DNA of 64,000 nt, from contig CM063299.1 in the NCBI GenBank assembly GCA_032173965.1, positions 1,671,501-1,735,500 of the forward strand, given 5' to 3'. The notes under the pieces were generated by a model. The model did not search any database. It saw only the letters and a list, made by a program, of their open reading frames with translations, and was not told where the DNA came from. The first letter of the stretch is position 1; each line of letters opens with the position of its first letter. Below are positions 23,801-34,000 of the stretch, in pieces. The position numbers and the translations under genes are program-made. The stretch is from Sitta carolinensis. Taxonomy: Eukaryota > Chordata > Aves > Passeriformes > Sittidae.

Positions 23801-26800
23801 AAGTCCAAGCTGTGCCTACAAAAGGTGAAAGGGTGGGCAGAATTCCCTGCAGGAATTGCCCAGTTCGGGTGCTCAGGGAAGCTGCAGCCACTGCTGGAAC
23901 AGAGAGGAGATTCCTCTGCTCCTGCTCCACAGCCAGCACCTCCTGCCCTGTCCCAGGTGTGCCCTGACAGCTCTCAGGGCTGGCTACAAAGCCCAGCTTT
24001 GCACCCAGACCACCCCCAGCAACAGCCCCTCGTGGCTCTTCCCAGACCATGCATTCCTGGTTTATAAGGGCAATTGTGGCACGGCTCCCCCTGAGCAGCT
24101 CTGTGCAGGAAGAGCAAACACCTCCAGGGCTCAGCTTGGGGCTCACCACCACAGAAAATGCAAATCTGGGGCTCCAGCACAGGATCAAAACACAGAACAC
24201 ACTGCAAACACCACACTGTGGCTGCCCTGGCACCAGAACTGCCACCCAGACCCTCCACAGGTGCTGAACTCTGTGCATCCACAGACTGTTCCTGCTGGGA
24301 GCCCCCTCAGCTCCCCCCGTTCCTCTCAGCCCCTGCTTCATTCACAGCCACACCATCCCATCATTCCCTCTCAGCTTTTCTATTCCAGACCTGGAACAAC
24401 CCCTGGAGTGAAGCATCCCCCTCACAGCTGCAGCCCCACCCAGCCCAGAGCCCTGGAAATGGAAATACCTATCACTACAATAACGGGTTTGTCCCACCGG
24501 AATTCCGAGCAGCTGATGACAGGAACATCCTCCACATCCTCAGGCCTGCTGACTGTTCCCACCACTTCCCAGCCTTCTGCACTTTTAGCCTGGAAAAGGC
24601 AAAGAAATCAACAACTGCTAAATATTCAAGCTTAAAGAGAAAAGATGTCTTGTATGCAAACATTTTTTTTTTTTTTTTACATTTGCAGTTAAGCTGACTG
24701 GGGGGATTTTTTTGCATCCCTTAAATTTTTACCTGCAAAGGGCTCCCTCTCACACCACACTGCATAGGAAAAATGTAAAAATATTCCCGGCAGCTCCCCC
24801 AGCCCTGGCTCCTCCTCTATTCCCTGCTCCAAAGGCTGCCCAATGCTGCCATCGTGTGCCTGGCCGCGGGAAGCTGCTCTGCCACACATCCCGAGGAGAA
24901 GGGAGACAAACCCCAGCACACCGAGAGCTGCAGGATTATCCTGGTACCATCAGCAGAAAAAAACAGCCACCCTCTCTCCCTGCCCAAGGGAATGGGGCTG
25001 GGGGTGTGAGCCCAGCACTGCTGGACCCAGACAGACACTGCAAACAACCCTGTGCCTCCCCTCTGTAATTACAACGGTGTTTGAGTTTTCTTGAAAAAGG
25101 GAAAAAAGAAAAATAAAGTGGCTCACTGTACCTTCAAAAAGCCCTGCAGATCGTCTGTGCTGTACACATCGAAGACCTCCATGGCTCCAGCACTGGCTTT
25201 GCTCACTACGGGAGTCAAGGGACAGCTGCAAGGGGAAAGAGAATGGAAGTGTCACACCAAGAGGAAATCCAGGTGAATTTTTGTTTCTGTGCTTCCTTCT
25301 CCTGCCTCTGCAAACCCCCTCCAGATCCCACTCACTATATGGATGTGTTTTCCTACGGAGAACAGGAGGGCTCAGGAATTAACCCAGGAAACAGGTCACA
25401 GCTGGGACACAGCACAGGTTAAAACAAGAAGAGCCCAGGGGAGAGCCTGGAATCCCACATCCCGCAGCCTGCCTGCATCCCAAAGCCCCAGAAATCCCTT
25501 TAAACAACAGCTGAGCCACACAGGCTGGAAACTTGTCTGGGAGGAAGAGAGGGGCTGGAGGAGCCTCTACCTGTTGCTGTGGCCCATACCTATTGCCTGT
25601 ACCTATTGCCGTGGCCTGTACCTATTTGTGGTGGCCCATACCTGTTACCATGGCCCATACCTGTGCCACGGCCCATACCTGTTGTTGTAACCCATACCTG
25701 TGCCATGGCCCATACCTGTTGTAGCCCATACCTGTTACTGTGGCCCATACCTGTGCCACGGCCCCCATACCTGTGCCATGGTCCATACCTGTTACTGTGG
25801 CCCATACCTGTGCCATGGTCCATACCTGTTACTGTGGCCCATACCTGTTACCATGGCCCATACCTGTGCCATGGTCCATACCTGTTACTGTGGCCCATAC
25901 CTGTTACCATGGCCCATACCTGTGCCATGGTCCATACCTGTTACCGTGGCCCGTACCTGTTGTTGTAGCCCATACCTGTGCCATGGTCCATACCTGTTAC
26001 TGTGGCCCATACCTGTGCCATGGTCCATACCTGTTACTGTGGCCCATACCTGTGCCATGGTCCATACCTGTTACTGTGGTCCATACCTGTTACCATGGCC
26101 CATACCTGTGCCATGGTCCATACCTGTTACCGTGGCCCATACCTGTGCCATGGTCCATACCTGTTACCATGGCCCGTACCTGTTGTTGTAGCCCATACCT
26201 TTTACCGTGGCCCATACCTGTTACCGTGGCCCATACCTGTTACCGTGGCCCATACCTGCTGCCCGTGGCCCGTACCTGTTGCTGTGGGTCGCCACCACTC
26301 TGTCCACCCCCAGGAAGTACGCGGAGCGCAGCAGAGCCCCCATGTTCATGGGGTCCTGGATGTGCTCCAGCACCAGCCACAGCAGCTGCCGGCTGCCGCT
26401 CCCCCCGTGGCCCGGCCGCGGCTCCTCGGCGTCCCGCAGGCTCCTGAAGGGCAGCGGGGCGGCCTCCAGACACACGCCCTGGTGGGGGCGGCCCCGGCAG
26501 AGCGCGTCCAGCGCCCGGCCCGGCAGGGGCAGCACGGGCACGCCGCGGGCCGCGGCCTGCAGCGCCAGCTCGGCCCGGGCGGGCGGCGCGGAGCCTCGGC
26601 GGGGCTGCTTCAGGAACAGGCGGAACAGCGCCCTGCGCGCCCGGGCCAGCGCCAGCCCGCACGGGGCCAGCCCGAACAGGAGCTCGGAGCCTTTCGTCCT
26701 CTCCAGGCACAGCGGCTCTCGCTCCCGCCCCTTCGCCCTGCCGGCCCGCGGCGGGTCCTGCTGTGCCCGCCACAGCTCCTGCCCGGCCCGCGAGCCGGCC

Positions 26801-26907
26801 GGCGGCAGCGGGGCGGGGGGAGCGCGGCCGCGGGGCGCCCCCTGCCCAGCGCCGCGCGTGGAGCGGAACGGCAGCCCGGGCCGGGACAGGCGCAGGGCCC
26901 GCTGCAT
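20810..26907 (-). CDS. MRM1: MRM1, mitochondrial rRNA 2'-O-methyltransferase 1 (5 exons)
   Basis: Join of 26276-26907, 25132-25225, 24469-24589, 20995-21113 and 20810-20859. The family (SPOUT/TrmH-SpoU) methylates a guanosine 2'-OH in mitochondrial 16S rRNA. Residues 1-50 are Arg/Pro-rich, suiting a mitochondrial presequence, and are followed by the substrate-binding domain. Motif I is N188-x-G-x5-R194-like at the exon 1 end, motif II is GSEGEGLS at 283-290, and motif III is LNVSVAAG in exon 4. The start at 26907 gives the length expected by homology; the frame stays open upstream only because the repeat array there lacks stops. Exon 4 is one base short, breaking the frame between motifs II and III. 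Allowing one extra base, the protein is about 338 residues, shorter at the C terminus than the human protein (about 353). Confidence 0.93.
20995..21113 (-). CDS. MRM1: MRM1 exon 4 (SPOUT motifs II and III), one base short
   Basis: Acceptor CTGCAG ends at 21114 and donor GTGAG starts at 20994. The first part reads [18 protein letters not shown] in frame with exon 3. The last part reads [11 protein letters not shown] in frame with exon 5. The two frames differ by one. Both neighbouring exons require a length divisible by three, yet the exon is 119 bases. The missing base best fits the C5 run at 21048-21052, where orthologue alignment needs one more base. Confidence 0.88.
21114..24468 (-). other. 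MRM1: MRM1 intron 3
   Basis: The largest MRM1 intron at about 3.35 kb. It is GC-rich unique sequence with several long open frames on both strands, none with homology or supporting splice sites. No transposon is recognised. Confidence 0.8.
24469..24589 (-). CDS. MRM1: MRM1 exon 3
   Basis: Acceptor TTTTCCAG ends at 24590, donor GTATTT starts at 24468. It encodes [13 protein letters not shown] and later VISCSEF, leading to VIVVI just before motif II. The phase joins exactly to exons 2 and 4. It matches the GW-V-GTV and ISC-EF blocks of vertebrate MRM1. Confidence 0.92.
25132..25225 (-). CDS. MRM1: MRM1 exon 2
   Basis: Acceptor CCTTGCAG ends at 25226, donor GTACAG starts at 25131. It encodes [17 protein letters not shown] and DVYSTDDL, almost identical to mammalian MRM1. 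The serine codon is split with exon 1 (AG|C). Confidence 0.95.
25569..26280 (-). repeat. Minisatellite in MRM1 intron 1 built from the exon 1 splice donor
   Basis: About 39 units of mostly 18-19 bases run leftward from the exon 1/intron 1 junction. On the gene strand each unit reads like AACAGGTATGGGCC or CACAGGTATGGACC. The real donor (AACAG|GTACGG, donor GT at 26274-26275) is itself the last unit. More than 30 copies keep CAG|GTAYG, a strong 5' splice-site consensus. The 18- and 19-base types often alternate, giving a roughly 37-base higher-order unit. Open frames crossing it are repeat artefacts. Confidence 0.95.
26276..26907 (-). CDS. MRM1: MRM1 exon 1
   Basis: Begins [16 protein letters not shown] at 26907 and encodes 210 codons plus two bases. 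It includes the N-terminal rRNA-binding segment and the start of the SPOUT domain, ending [19 protein letters not shown] then [10 protein letters not shown]. It is very GC-rich. The donor GT at 26274-26275 follows AACAG. Confidence 0.93.
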
Positions 26908-27090
26908 GGCGGGGGATGCGTGTGGGGAGAGTCGCGGGCAGTGCCGGCGGGCAGCGCGGCGGGGCTCGGGGCACACGGGGCACACACGGGCACACGGGTA
27001 CGGGCACACGGGGCCGCGCTCCGCCCGCTCCGCTTCCGGCGGCAGCGGCGCGCCCGCCCCGCCCGGCACCGCCCCCTGGCGGCCGGCGGG
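26908..27090 (-). promoter_or_regulatory. MRM1: MRM1 promoter / 5' UTR region (CpG-rich)
   Basis: CpG-dense sequence directly upstream of the MRM1 start, with a tandem gcacacggg repeat near 26968-27010 and a CCGGAAGC ETS-like core (minus strand gcttccgg near 27031). There is no TATA box. The transcription start is not fixed by the sequence. Confidence 0.55.
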
Positions 27091-28262
27091 GGGAACGGGA
27101 CCGGGAACCGGAGAGAGAACGGGAACGGGAACGGGAACCGGAGAGAGCCCGGGTAGAACATGGGAACGGGACCGGGGAACCGGAGAGAGAACGGGAACGG
27201 AAATGGGAACGGGGAACCGGAGAGAGCCCGGATAGAACATGGGAACGGGACCGGGGAACCGGAGAGAGAACGGGAACGGGACCGGGAACCGGAGAGAGCC
27301 CGGGAACGGGAACGGAGAACCGGAGAGAACCCGGGAACGGGAACGGGACCGGGAACCGGAGAGAGCCCGGGAACGGAGAACCAGAGAGAACTCGGGAACG
27401 GGAACGGGGAACCGGACAGAGCCCGGGAACGGGAACCGGAGAGAGCCCGGGTAGAACCCGGGAACAGGACCACGAACCGGAGAGAGCCCGGGTAGAACAT
27501 GGGAACGGGACCGGGAACCGGAGAGAGCCCGGGAACGGGAACGGGGAACCGGACAGAGCCCGGGAACGGGAACCGGAGAGAGCCCGAGAACGGGAACCGG
27601 AGAGAGCCCGGGTAGAACCCGGGAACGGGACCGGGAACCGGAGAGAGCCCGAGAACGGAACGGGGAACCGGAGAGAGCCCGGGAACGGGAACGGGGAACC
27701 GGAGAGAGCCCGGGAACGGGAATGGGAACGGGAACCGGAGAGAGCCCGGGAACGGGTACCGGACAGAGCCCGGAGAGAACCCGGGAACGGGACCGGGAAC
27801 CGGAGAGAGCCCGGGTAGAACATGGGAACGGGACCGGGAACCGGAGAGAGCCCGGGAACGGGAACGGGGAACCGGACAGAGCCCGGGAACGGGAACCGGA
27901 GAGAGCCCGGGTAGAACCCGGGAACGGGACCACGAACCGGAGAGAGCCCGGGAACGGGAACCGGAGAGAGCCCGGGAACGGGAACCGGACAGAGCCCGGA
28001 GAGAACCCGGGAACGGGAACCCCAGTGACCCTGGGTACCGGGAACGGGGAACCCCAGTGACTCCGGCTAGAACACGGGAACAGGACCAGGGAACCAGACA
28101 GACCCCGGGAACGGGGAACCCCGGTGCCCCCGGGTACCGGGAACAGCCCGGGAATGGAGCATCCCAGAGCCCCGGGACAGACCTCGGGTCCCGGGAATGG
28201 GGAGCCCCGGAGAGACCCCAGGCACCGGGAACAGAGCATCCCAGAGCCCCCGGAGAGAACCT
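27091..28262. repeat. G-rich minisatellite upstream of MRM1
   Basis: About 1.1 kb of short units built from gggaacggg, accgggaaccgg and agagagcccggg, with longer blocks marked by tagaacatgg. The end facing DHRS11 (from about 28010) is degenerate. The stretch at 27712-27732 has four GGG runs with 3-base loops, the canonical G-quadruplex pattern. No stop codons occur over long distances in several frames, giving large false open frames, one of which joins MRM1 exon 1. Confidence 0.93.
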
Positions 28263-29394
28263 CCACACGTTATTCCTGAGACAACTGGATGCTGTCCAGC
28301 TCTGGAAAGAAATTCTGTTTTTCCTCATAAAGACCCAAAATGGAAGGATTCTGTTTGGATTATTCCCCAAGCAAAACTCTGGCTGTGAACAGCAAAAAAA
28401 AGGCTGAACACAAAACCAACAAAACACACCACAGACGAACCACAGTGTGCCTCTCTTTTTATTCTTTATTTTACAGTTCACAATTAGAAAGCTACTGATA
28501 AGTTACACAGTTCACTGATCCTCACGTCTGAGGGGTCTCACTGCCTGGGAGTCGAGTCCCACCTGATCCCAGGAAGGTGGCAGGAGGTGCCACCAGGGCC
28601 ACCCGAGGTCACAGAACCCACGAGGAGCCCTTCAGGCAGCAGGGACGATCCCCTAAAACCACACTTCAAATGGAAAAACACACTGCACATCATCTCGAGG
28701 TTATTTTAGAGACTTACAAATGTTCTTGGGGGAAAAAAAATACAAAACCAAACAACTTGCAGGGCAGCCAGGTTGTATTTGCAGGGAGCAACCACCCAGA
28801 CAAACCCAAGGTTCTGTATCTTAAGCAATTCTAAATCCTCCTTTTACAGCACAGGGAGATGTAAAGCCCCTCCTCAGCCACACATTTCAACATCTGCTGA
28901 ACTTTGCACACAGTTGCTGCCACAATTCAATGTTTCACCACTGCTGCCCACATCCCTGCTCATTTTTTTTTTTTTTTCTGCTCAGAAGTTCTTAATTTTT
29001 TTTTTTTTTGGCCTCTTTAGTAGTTCAACCACCTTCTCCTAAAGATGGCACACAGTGCCCAGGGCACCTGCTGGGAATCCACACAAAGGCACCACCTTGG
29101 CATCCTGGAGCAGGGCAGTGCAAGACTTCCTAAGGGGACAGGGATTCCACTCACAATAAATTAAAAAGCCAAATCCTTGTCAGTAGAAACCAGTGACAGG
29201 TGAGGAATGGACAGAACACACCATGTGCTAATAAAGAGGAAAAAAAAAGGGGCAAACTGCCTTTTGGTTTTGCCATCATGAAAGGAACATTTTGCCATTT
29301 TCCTCCTTGTATCCTCCTACAGCTGCTCACCTTTGGCACAAGGAATTCTAGATATCACAAGGTTTAATTCATAATAATACTTCACTATCAACAC
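28263..29394. other. Between MRM1 upstream array and MIR-like element
   Basis: Unique sequence with A/T runs near 28965-29010. It may be the distal DHRS11 3' UTR if the poly(A) signals at 28458-28470 are used. No gene is recognised. Confidence 0.5.
28458..28470 (-). terminator. DHRS11: Possible distal DHRS11 poly(A) signals
   Basis: Two near-adjacent AATAAA hexamers on the minus strand, about 2.5 kb past the DHRS11 stop. They would end a long 3' UTR isoform. The proximal signal at 30203 is the simpler choice. Confidence 0.35.
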
Positions 29395-29600
29395 TCAGCA
29401 CTTACACAGCGCCTGTCAAAGTGCTTTACAAAAGCTTGTGAGTCCTCACAACACCCCTGTGAGGTAGGTGAGTGTTACCATCCCCATTTTCCAGATGGGG
29501 AAACTGAGGCAGAGAGGTGAAGTGACTTGCCCAGGGCAGTGCAGGGAGCTGAACTCCAGTCTTGGTGGCCCAGCTCTGGCCTCCCTCGCCCAGGGTAACA
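29395..29600 (-). repeat. Well-preserved MIR-like CORE-SINE
   Basis: The minus strand matches the MIR core and 3' part in order. On the plus strand this reads cctcacaacacccctgtgag, gtaggtg, atccccattttccagatg, then gaaactgaggcagagaggtg, aagtgacttgccca and a gagctgaactcc segment. MIR elements are ancient and usually heavily eroded in birds, so this degree of match is notable. It lies in or just past the DHRS11 3' UTR. Confidence 0.75.
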
Positions 29601-29978
29601 CGGCTGAACTGCCCTGGTGAAATCCAAACGATCCACCCCCAATTTCCCAGGCTCTCCACCCTCTGCTCCGACCCACTGACCATCCCTGACCTTCTGAAAC
29701 GCTGCCTGGAGCCCAGCAGGGGCTGCAATCTTAAGGCAACGTGTGCAGGAGCTCCACGGAGAGCTGGACACACACAGAGCTCCCTGCAGAGGCAGCTCCA
29801 GCTCTGCTGTGGGGCCAAGTCTCTTCTCCCTCAGCTCAGAGTAAACCCAGAGCCAAACACTGGGGCTGCACCAACACCAGATCTCAGCCAGACCCTTTCA
29901 CCTGCTGCTTTTTGTAGCCAAAATGTCCCTAAAATCTCTCCTCATTCTGGACACCTTCGGCACGGCTCGTTCCACTCT

Positions 29979-30010
29979 CCCTCCCTCCCTCTCTCTCTCT
30001 CTCTCTCTCA
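29979..30010. repeat. CT microsatellite
   Basis: (CCCT)n followed by a pure (CT)n run on the plus strand, in the DHRS11 3' flank. Confidence 0.9.
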
Positions 30011-30202
30011 GAGTTTGTGTCTCTACATTAAAAATAAACTTCCACCATTTCCAGCTCCTCAGCACCAGCATTTCAACAGCACCAGAGCAATGCACATTTC
30101 CAGAAAAGTGTCAATGCATGCAAATACCACATACAGAACATCGAGAGTGCTGGGAGATGATACCAAGGATAGAGGTGATCACAAGACAGCACACGTTTAG
30201 TT

Positions 30203-30208
30203 TTTATT
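30203..30208 (-). terminator. DHRS11: Proximal DHRS11 poly(A) signal
   Basis: AATAAA on the minus strand, about 760 bases beyond the stop codon. It places a 3' UTR at about 30185-30965, which is unique sequence. Confidence 0.55.
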
Positions 30209-30965
30209 AAAAATACCAAACAACTCACTCTTACTGTAACTAGGCCACTTAGATAATCATCCTAACCTGCTCGGGGACAGGTGCTTTTCCTCCAACTATT
30301 TACCTACCTAGAAAAAAGAGAAATATCAAGCACACACATTTATACTTCCTCAAACTTGGCAGGCACAATTCATGTGAAGGGGAAAGGAGGGCTGGGGGAG
30401 GTTGTACACTGGGGTTAGGGCAGTGGAATACAAAAGAAATAGAAAATATCACATGCATCATCACCATCAGTAATCAACCTGATGAAAAATAAAATATTAG
30501 ATGGATTCATGGATGACATCCACTGAAAATCTCAACCCCTAAGCACACTGAAGCTGGCAAACATCTTGTGCCACTTCACCTAGGTCCACACACAGCATCA
30601 GCAACTAAGATCAAACAAACCTTGAAAAGAAAACAGGAGGAAGAATAAACCAGCCTGGAGACAAACAATCTTCCACAAACCACTTCCCTGCATTATTCTC
30701 AAATACATTTTTACTCTTAAGCACTTTCAGAAAGGAGTGGGGAGAAAACAGACCCACTACGAGTTTGTGGTTCTTTCTTGTTTTTTCAAAGTGGCTCAGC
30801 ACCAGCACCAGCTCAGAGAGAGGGAGAGAAAAATAATTCTTCAAACGTGATCCTTGGTACTTGATTAAAACGTTGCCAGCCAGCCGAGGGAACCCTGGGC
30901 TGCCAGAGGGTTCCAAGTGGAGTGGGCACGGTGCTGCTCATGGTCCTCCTCATCCTCCTGCCCTG

Positions 30966-31007
30966 CTAGGAGATCTGCTCCGTGGGCCTCATCTGTATAT
31001 CCCCAAT
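30966..31007 (-). CDS. DHRS11: DHRS11 exon 7 (last)
   Basis: Acceptor TCTTGCAG ends at 31008. It encodes IGDIQMRPTEQIS then TAG at 30966-30968, essentially identical to vertebrate DHRS11. This frame is reached from exon 6 only if exon 6 has one more base. Confidence 0.92.
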   Translation of the reverse strand: MGDIQMRPTEQIS

Positions 31008-34000
31008 CTGCAAGAGACCAGCAGGGGATGGAACAGGGGCCCTGCACTGGGATCTGCATGGGGATCTGCACTGGGATCTGCACGGGGGATCCTGCACTGG
31101 GGAACCACACCCTGAGCAGTGCCATCCTACACCCAGAGCCCCAGCAGGGCCATCCCAGAGCAATCCCAGCAGGGCCATCCCAGAGCAATCCCAGCAGGGC
31201 CATCCCAGAGCTGCCCCCCGGGCAGTGTAAACAACCGTGATCCCTGCTAATCCCCAGCACAGGCCCCTGAGCTCCCAGCTGATCCAGCTGCGGATCAGCC
31301 AGGCCAGGGCAGCCCTCAGCCCCCCCAGGCTCAGCCTCAGCCTACCTGTACGTGGGAGGGGCACTGAGGACATAGATGACAGCATTGGCCATATCTTCAG
31401 CCTTGAGACACTGCAACGACAGCAAAGGGGCTCTCGGTCAAAGGGCAGCACACCAAGCTCCCCAGGAGATCCCTGCTCTCCTGCCCATCCATAATGAGGT
31501 CAGGCAGTGTCACTGGGGCATGTCCAGAACGTGCAAGCAAGCAGGAGATCCCCAATCCACTGAAAATTTAACAAAGGATGTGTCTGCTGCTGAGAATTCT
31601 TCGATTGCTGTGGATAATCTCACTGCTGGCACAGTGATTCTGCCAGGTCAGGCAATGCCACCCTCATCAGGAATTCCCACAGGAAATCCCACAACACTTC
31701 TCCTTGTGCTGGCACCTCTGCTCGTCCCATCTTCTCTGCAATGAAGGAGTCACAGCCTGCAAAATGGCAAAGCTGACTGACACTGATGTACAGAAGCAGC
31801 AAAACAAAAGGAAAAATAGAAGGAGCTGGAAACTGAACCCAAATGAAAACCTACACAGTGTGTAGGAAAATTTGAGGGCTGAGATTGGAGAGCATTGGGC
31901 ATTCTCTGGAACCATCAGCCAGGAGAAAGACTATTCAGTTATAATCAGAGCCACTTCCCTCTGTTTCCATTCCTCCAAGTCCTACCCGAATGCTCTCATA
32001 GGTTGCAGCAGCTCTCTCGGGGTCGTTATCATGAAGTTTAAAAGCAAATCCTGTTTCCACCAGTCCTGGAGATATACACTGGAAAAAAGCAGAGCACATC
32101 CTAATAGGATTTGTAATTCCCCTTCAACAAAAGAGTTTTTAAAAAATTTTAAATCGTTTTTTCTGTTATTCTCCTTTCCCACCCATTTTTTAAGGGAACA
32201 GCTGAAGTGAGCAAACCTTGCCTTAATGATTCTTGTGGCAGGTACCTCTGGTGGTCTCCTCTCACCCCAGAGGGACAGAGAAGCAAAATAAAACACGGAA
32301 AAGGCTCTGACTGAGCACAAACAGCCCAGCTGACTGCCTCCCTCCGCTGATATGACCCCCCCAAAAAAAAATCCCTTCCCCGACCTCCTGTGCCCCGAAG
32401 AGAGCCACGCTTCCCCAGGGGGTTTCCCCAGTGTGCTGAGCACCATTTCCGCAGCCCCCTGGCCCTTGCCCACGGGCAGCAGCCCTGCCCCAGGGGGGCT
32501 GCCCTCGGGTGCTCACGGTGGCTCGGATGTGGGTCCTGGCCTCGCGCAGCTCCTGCCGCAGCCCCTCGGTCAGCGCCGTCACCGCGTACTTGGTGGCACT
32601 GTAAAAGTGCACCACGGACTGGGGCACCACGCTGTGCCCGTTCATGCTGGGGAGAGAGCACAGGGGACACGGCTGGCAGCTGGCAGGACACTCACAGCAT
32701 CCCAGGAGACCCGGGGAGAGGCTGGCACTGGGGGCAGACACAGCACAGGCTCCTCCGGGCACAGCCAAAACTTCCTGAGCAGCTCCGGAGATGGATCTGC
32801 AGCCCTGCCCCAGCAGGAGTGGAGATACCAGCCTTTCCTGACTGGCCTTTCCTCCCTGGTTTGGACTATCCCTTCTCCCGGCTCTGGACTATCCCTTCCT
32901 CCCTGCTCTGGATTATCCCTTCCTCCCTGGATTATCCCTCTTGTCTCTAATTACAAAACAGTTTCCTACAAAACATCAGTGTTTCTGGCAGATATAGTGG
33001 CAGGGAGATGGATGACTGGGTTGGCAGGACGCTGCAGATAAAAGGTTAGGAACATTCTTTAATCCAGATTATTTTCTGAGTATAACTTGGAGCGAAATAT
33101 AGATTATCCTGTATAAATCTGGGATCCTTATTCATATGTTTTACTGGAATTTTCAGGACCTGAGCTATCAGAACCAGTGAAGCTGACCAGCAGATTTTCA
33201 TCAGCTTTCAGCGGCCCTTGAATCATGTGCTAAATGCATTGGGTTTCTCTTACAGCATTGAAAATATATCTTAATTTATTTTATGTATTTTATTTAATAG
33301 ATCTCTCACTACCATCAAAAACTGCTTTGGTCTTCCTGGCTTTAGAGCAGCAGAGCTAAATCTGAAGTACCAACCACCACAATCCTTAAAAACCCCATGA
33401 GCACCACAGCAAGCTCGAAACTCAAATCCTTCCTGTAGGGCAGGGAGGGCAGGGGCTGATCCCACCCGCCTCTGGTCACCTGTTAATGTTAATTATATGC
33501 CCATCGTCGATGTTTCTCTCCTTCATGGACTGATAAGCCTCCCGGGTGCAGATGCTCACAGCCATCACATTGACCTGAGAGGGGAGAAAAGAAGAAATTA
33601 AGGCCAGCAGCCCAGCCTGGCACCCCTTGATCTGCCCCTCGTGTGCCCAAAATCTGGGCTATCAGTTCCTGGGCAATTCCCAGGAAAACCCAAAGAGGGG
33701 ATTGCTCATTCTCACACCCCACACCTGAGCTGGCCACGGGGGCAGGGAGTGCACACACACCCAGAGGGAGCAGAAATAAATGGACTTGGCTGTTTTAGGG
33801 GCAAAGCCCAACGGAGGGGAGAGCAAAGCCCCTCCCTGCAGGGAGGGCAGGGCAGAGCAGAGCCGGGGGCAGCTGGCAGGGCACTAACAGCAGATAATTA
33901 GGTCAGCTCGTTAACGAGGAAATCCCCAGATCCTGCCTGTCAGAGCGCCAGCAGCTCAGAGGAGGCACCCAAAGAGCTGCCAGAACCAAAGATCACTTTG

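Noticed and set aside
23604..24341. 245-codon minus-strand frame in MRM1 intron 3
   Set aside because: It has no resemblance to any protein I know and no splice support; GC-rich introns give such frames by chance.
25579..27235. Long plus-strand frames with His-Thr-Cys-Tyr repeats
   Set aside because: They are translations of the MRM1 intron 1 array running into the antisense of exon 1; no homology or splice context.
26908..28266. 450-codon N-terminal extension of MRM1
   Set aside because: The frame is open only because the upstream minisatellite has no stops; orthologues begin at the Met at 26907.
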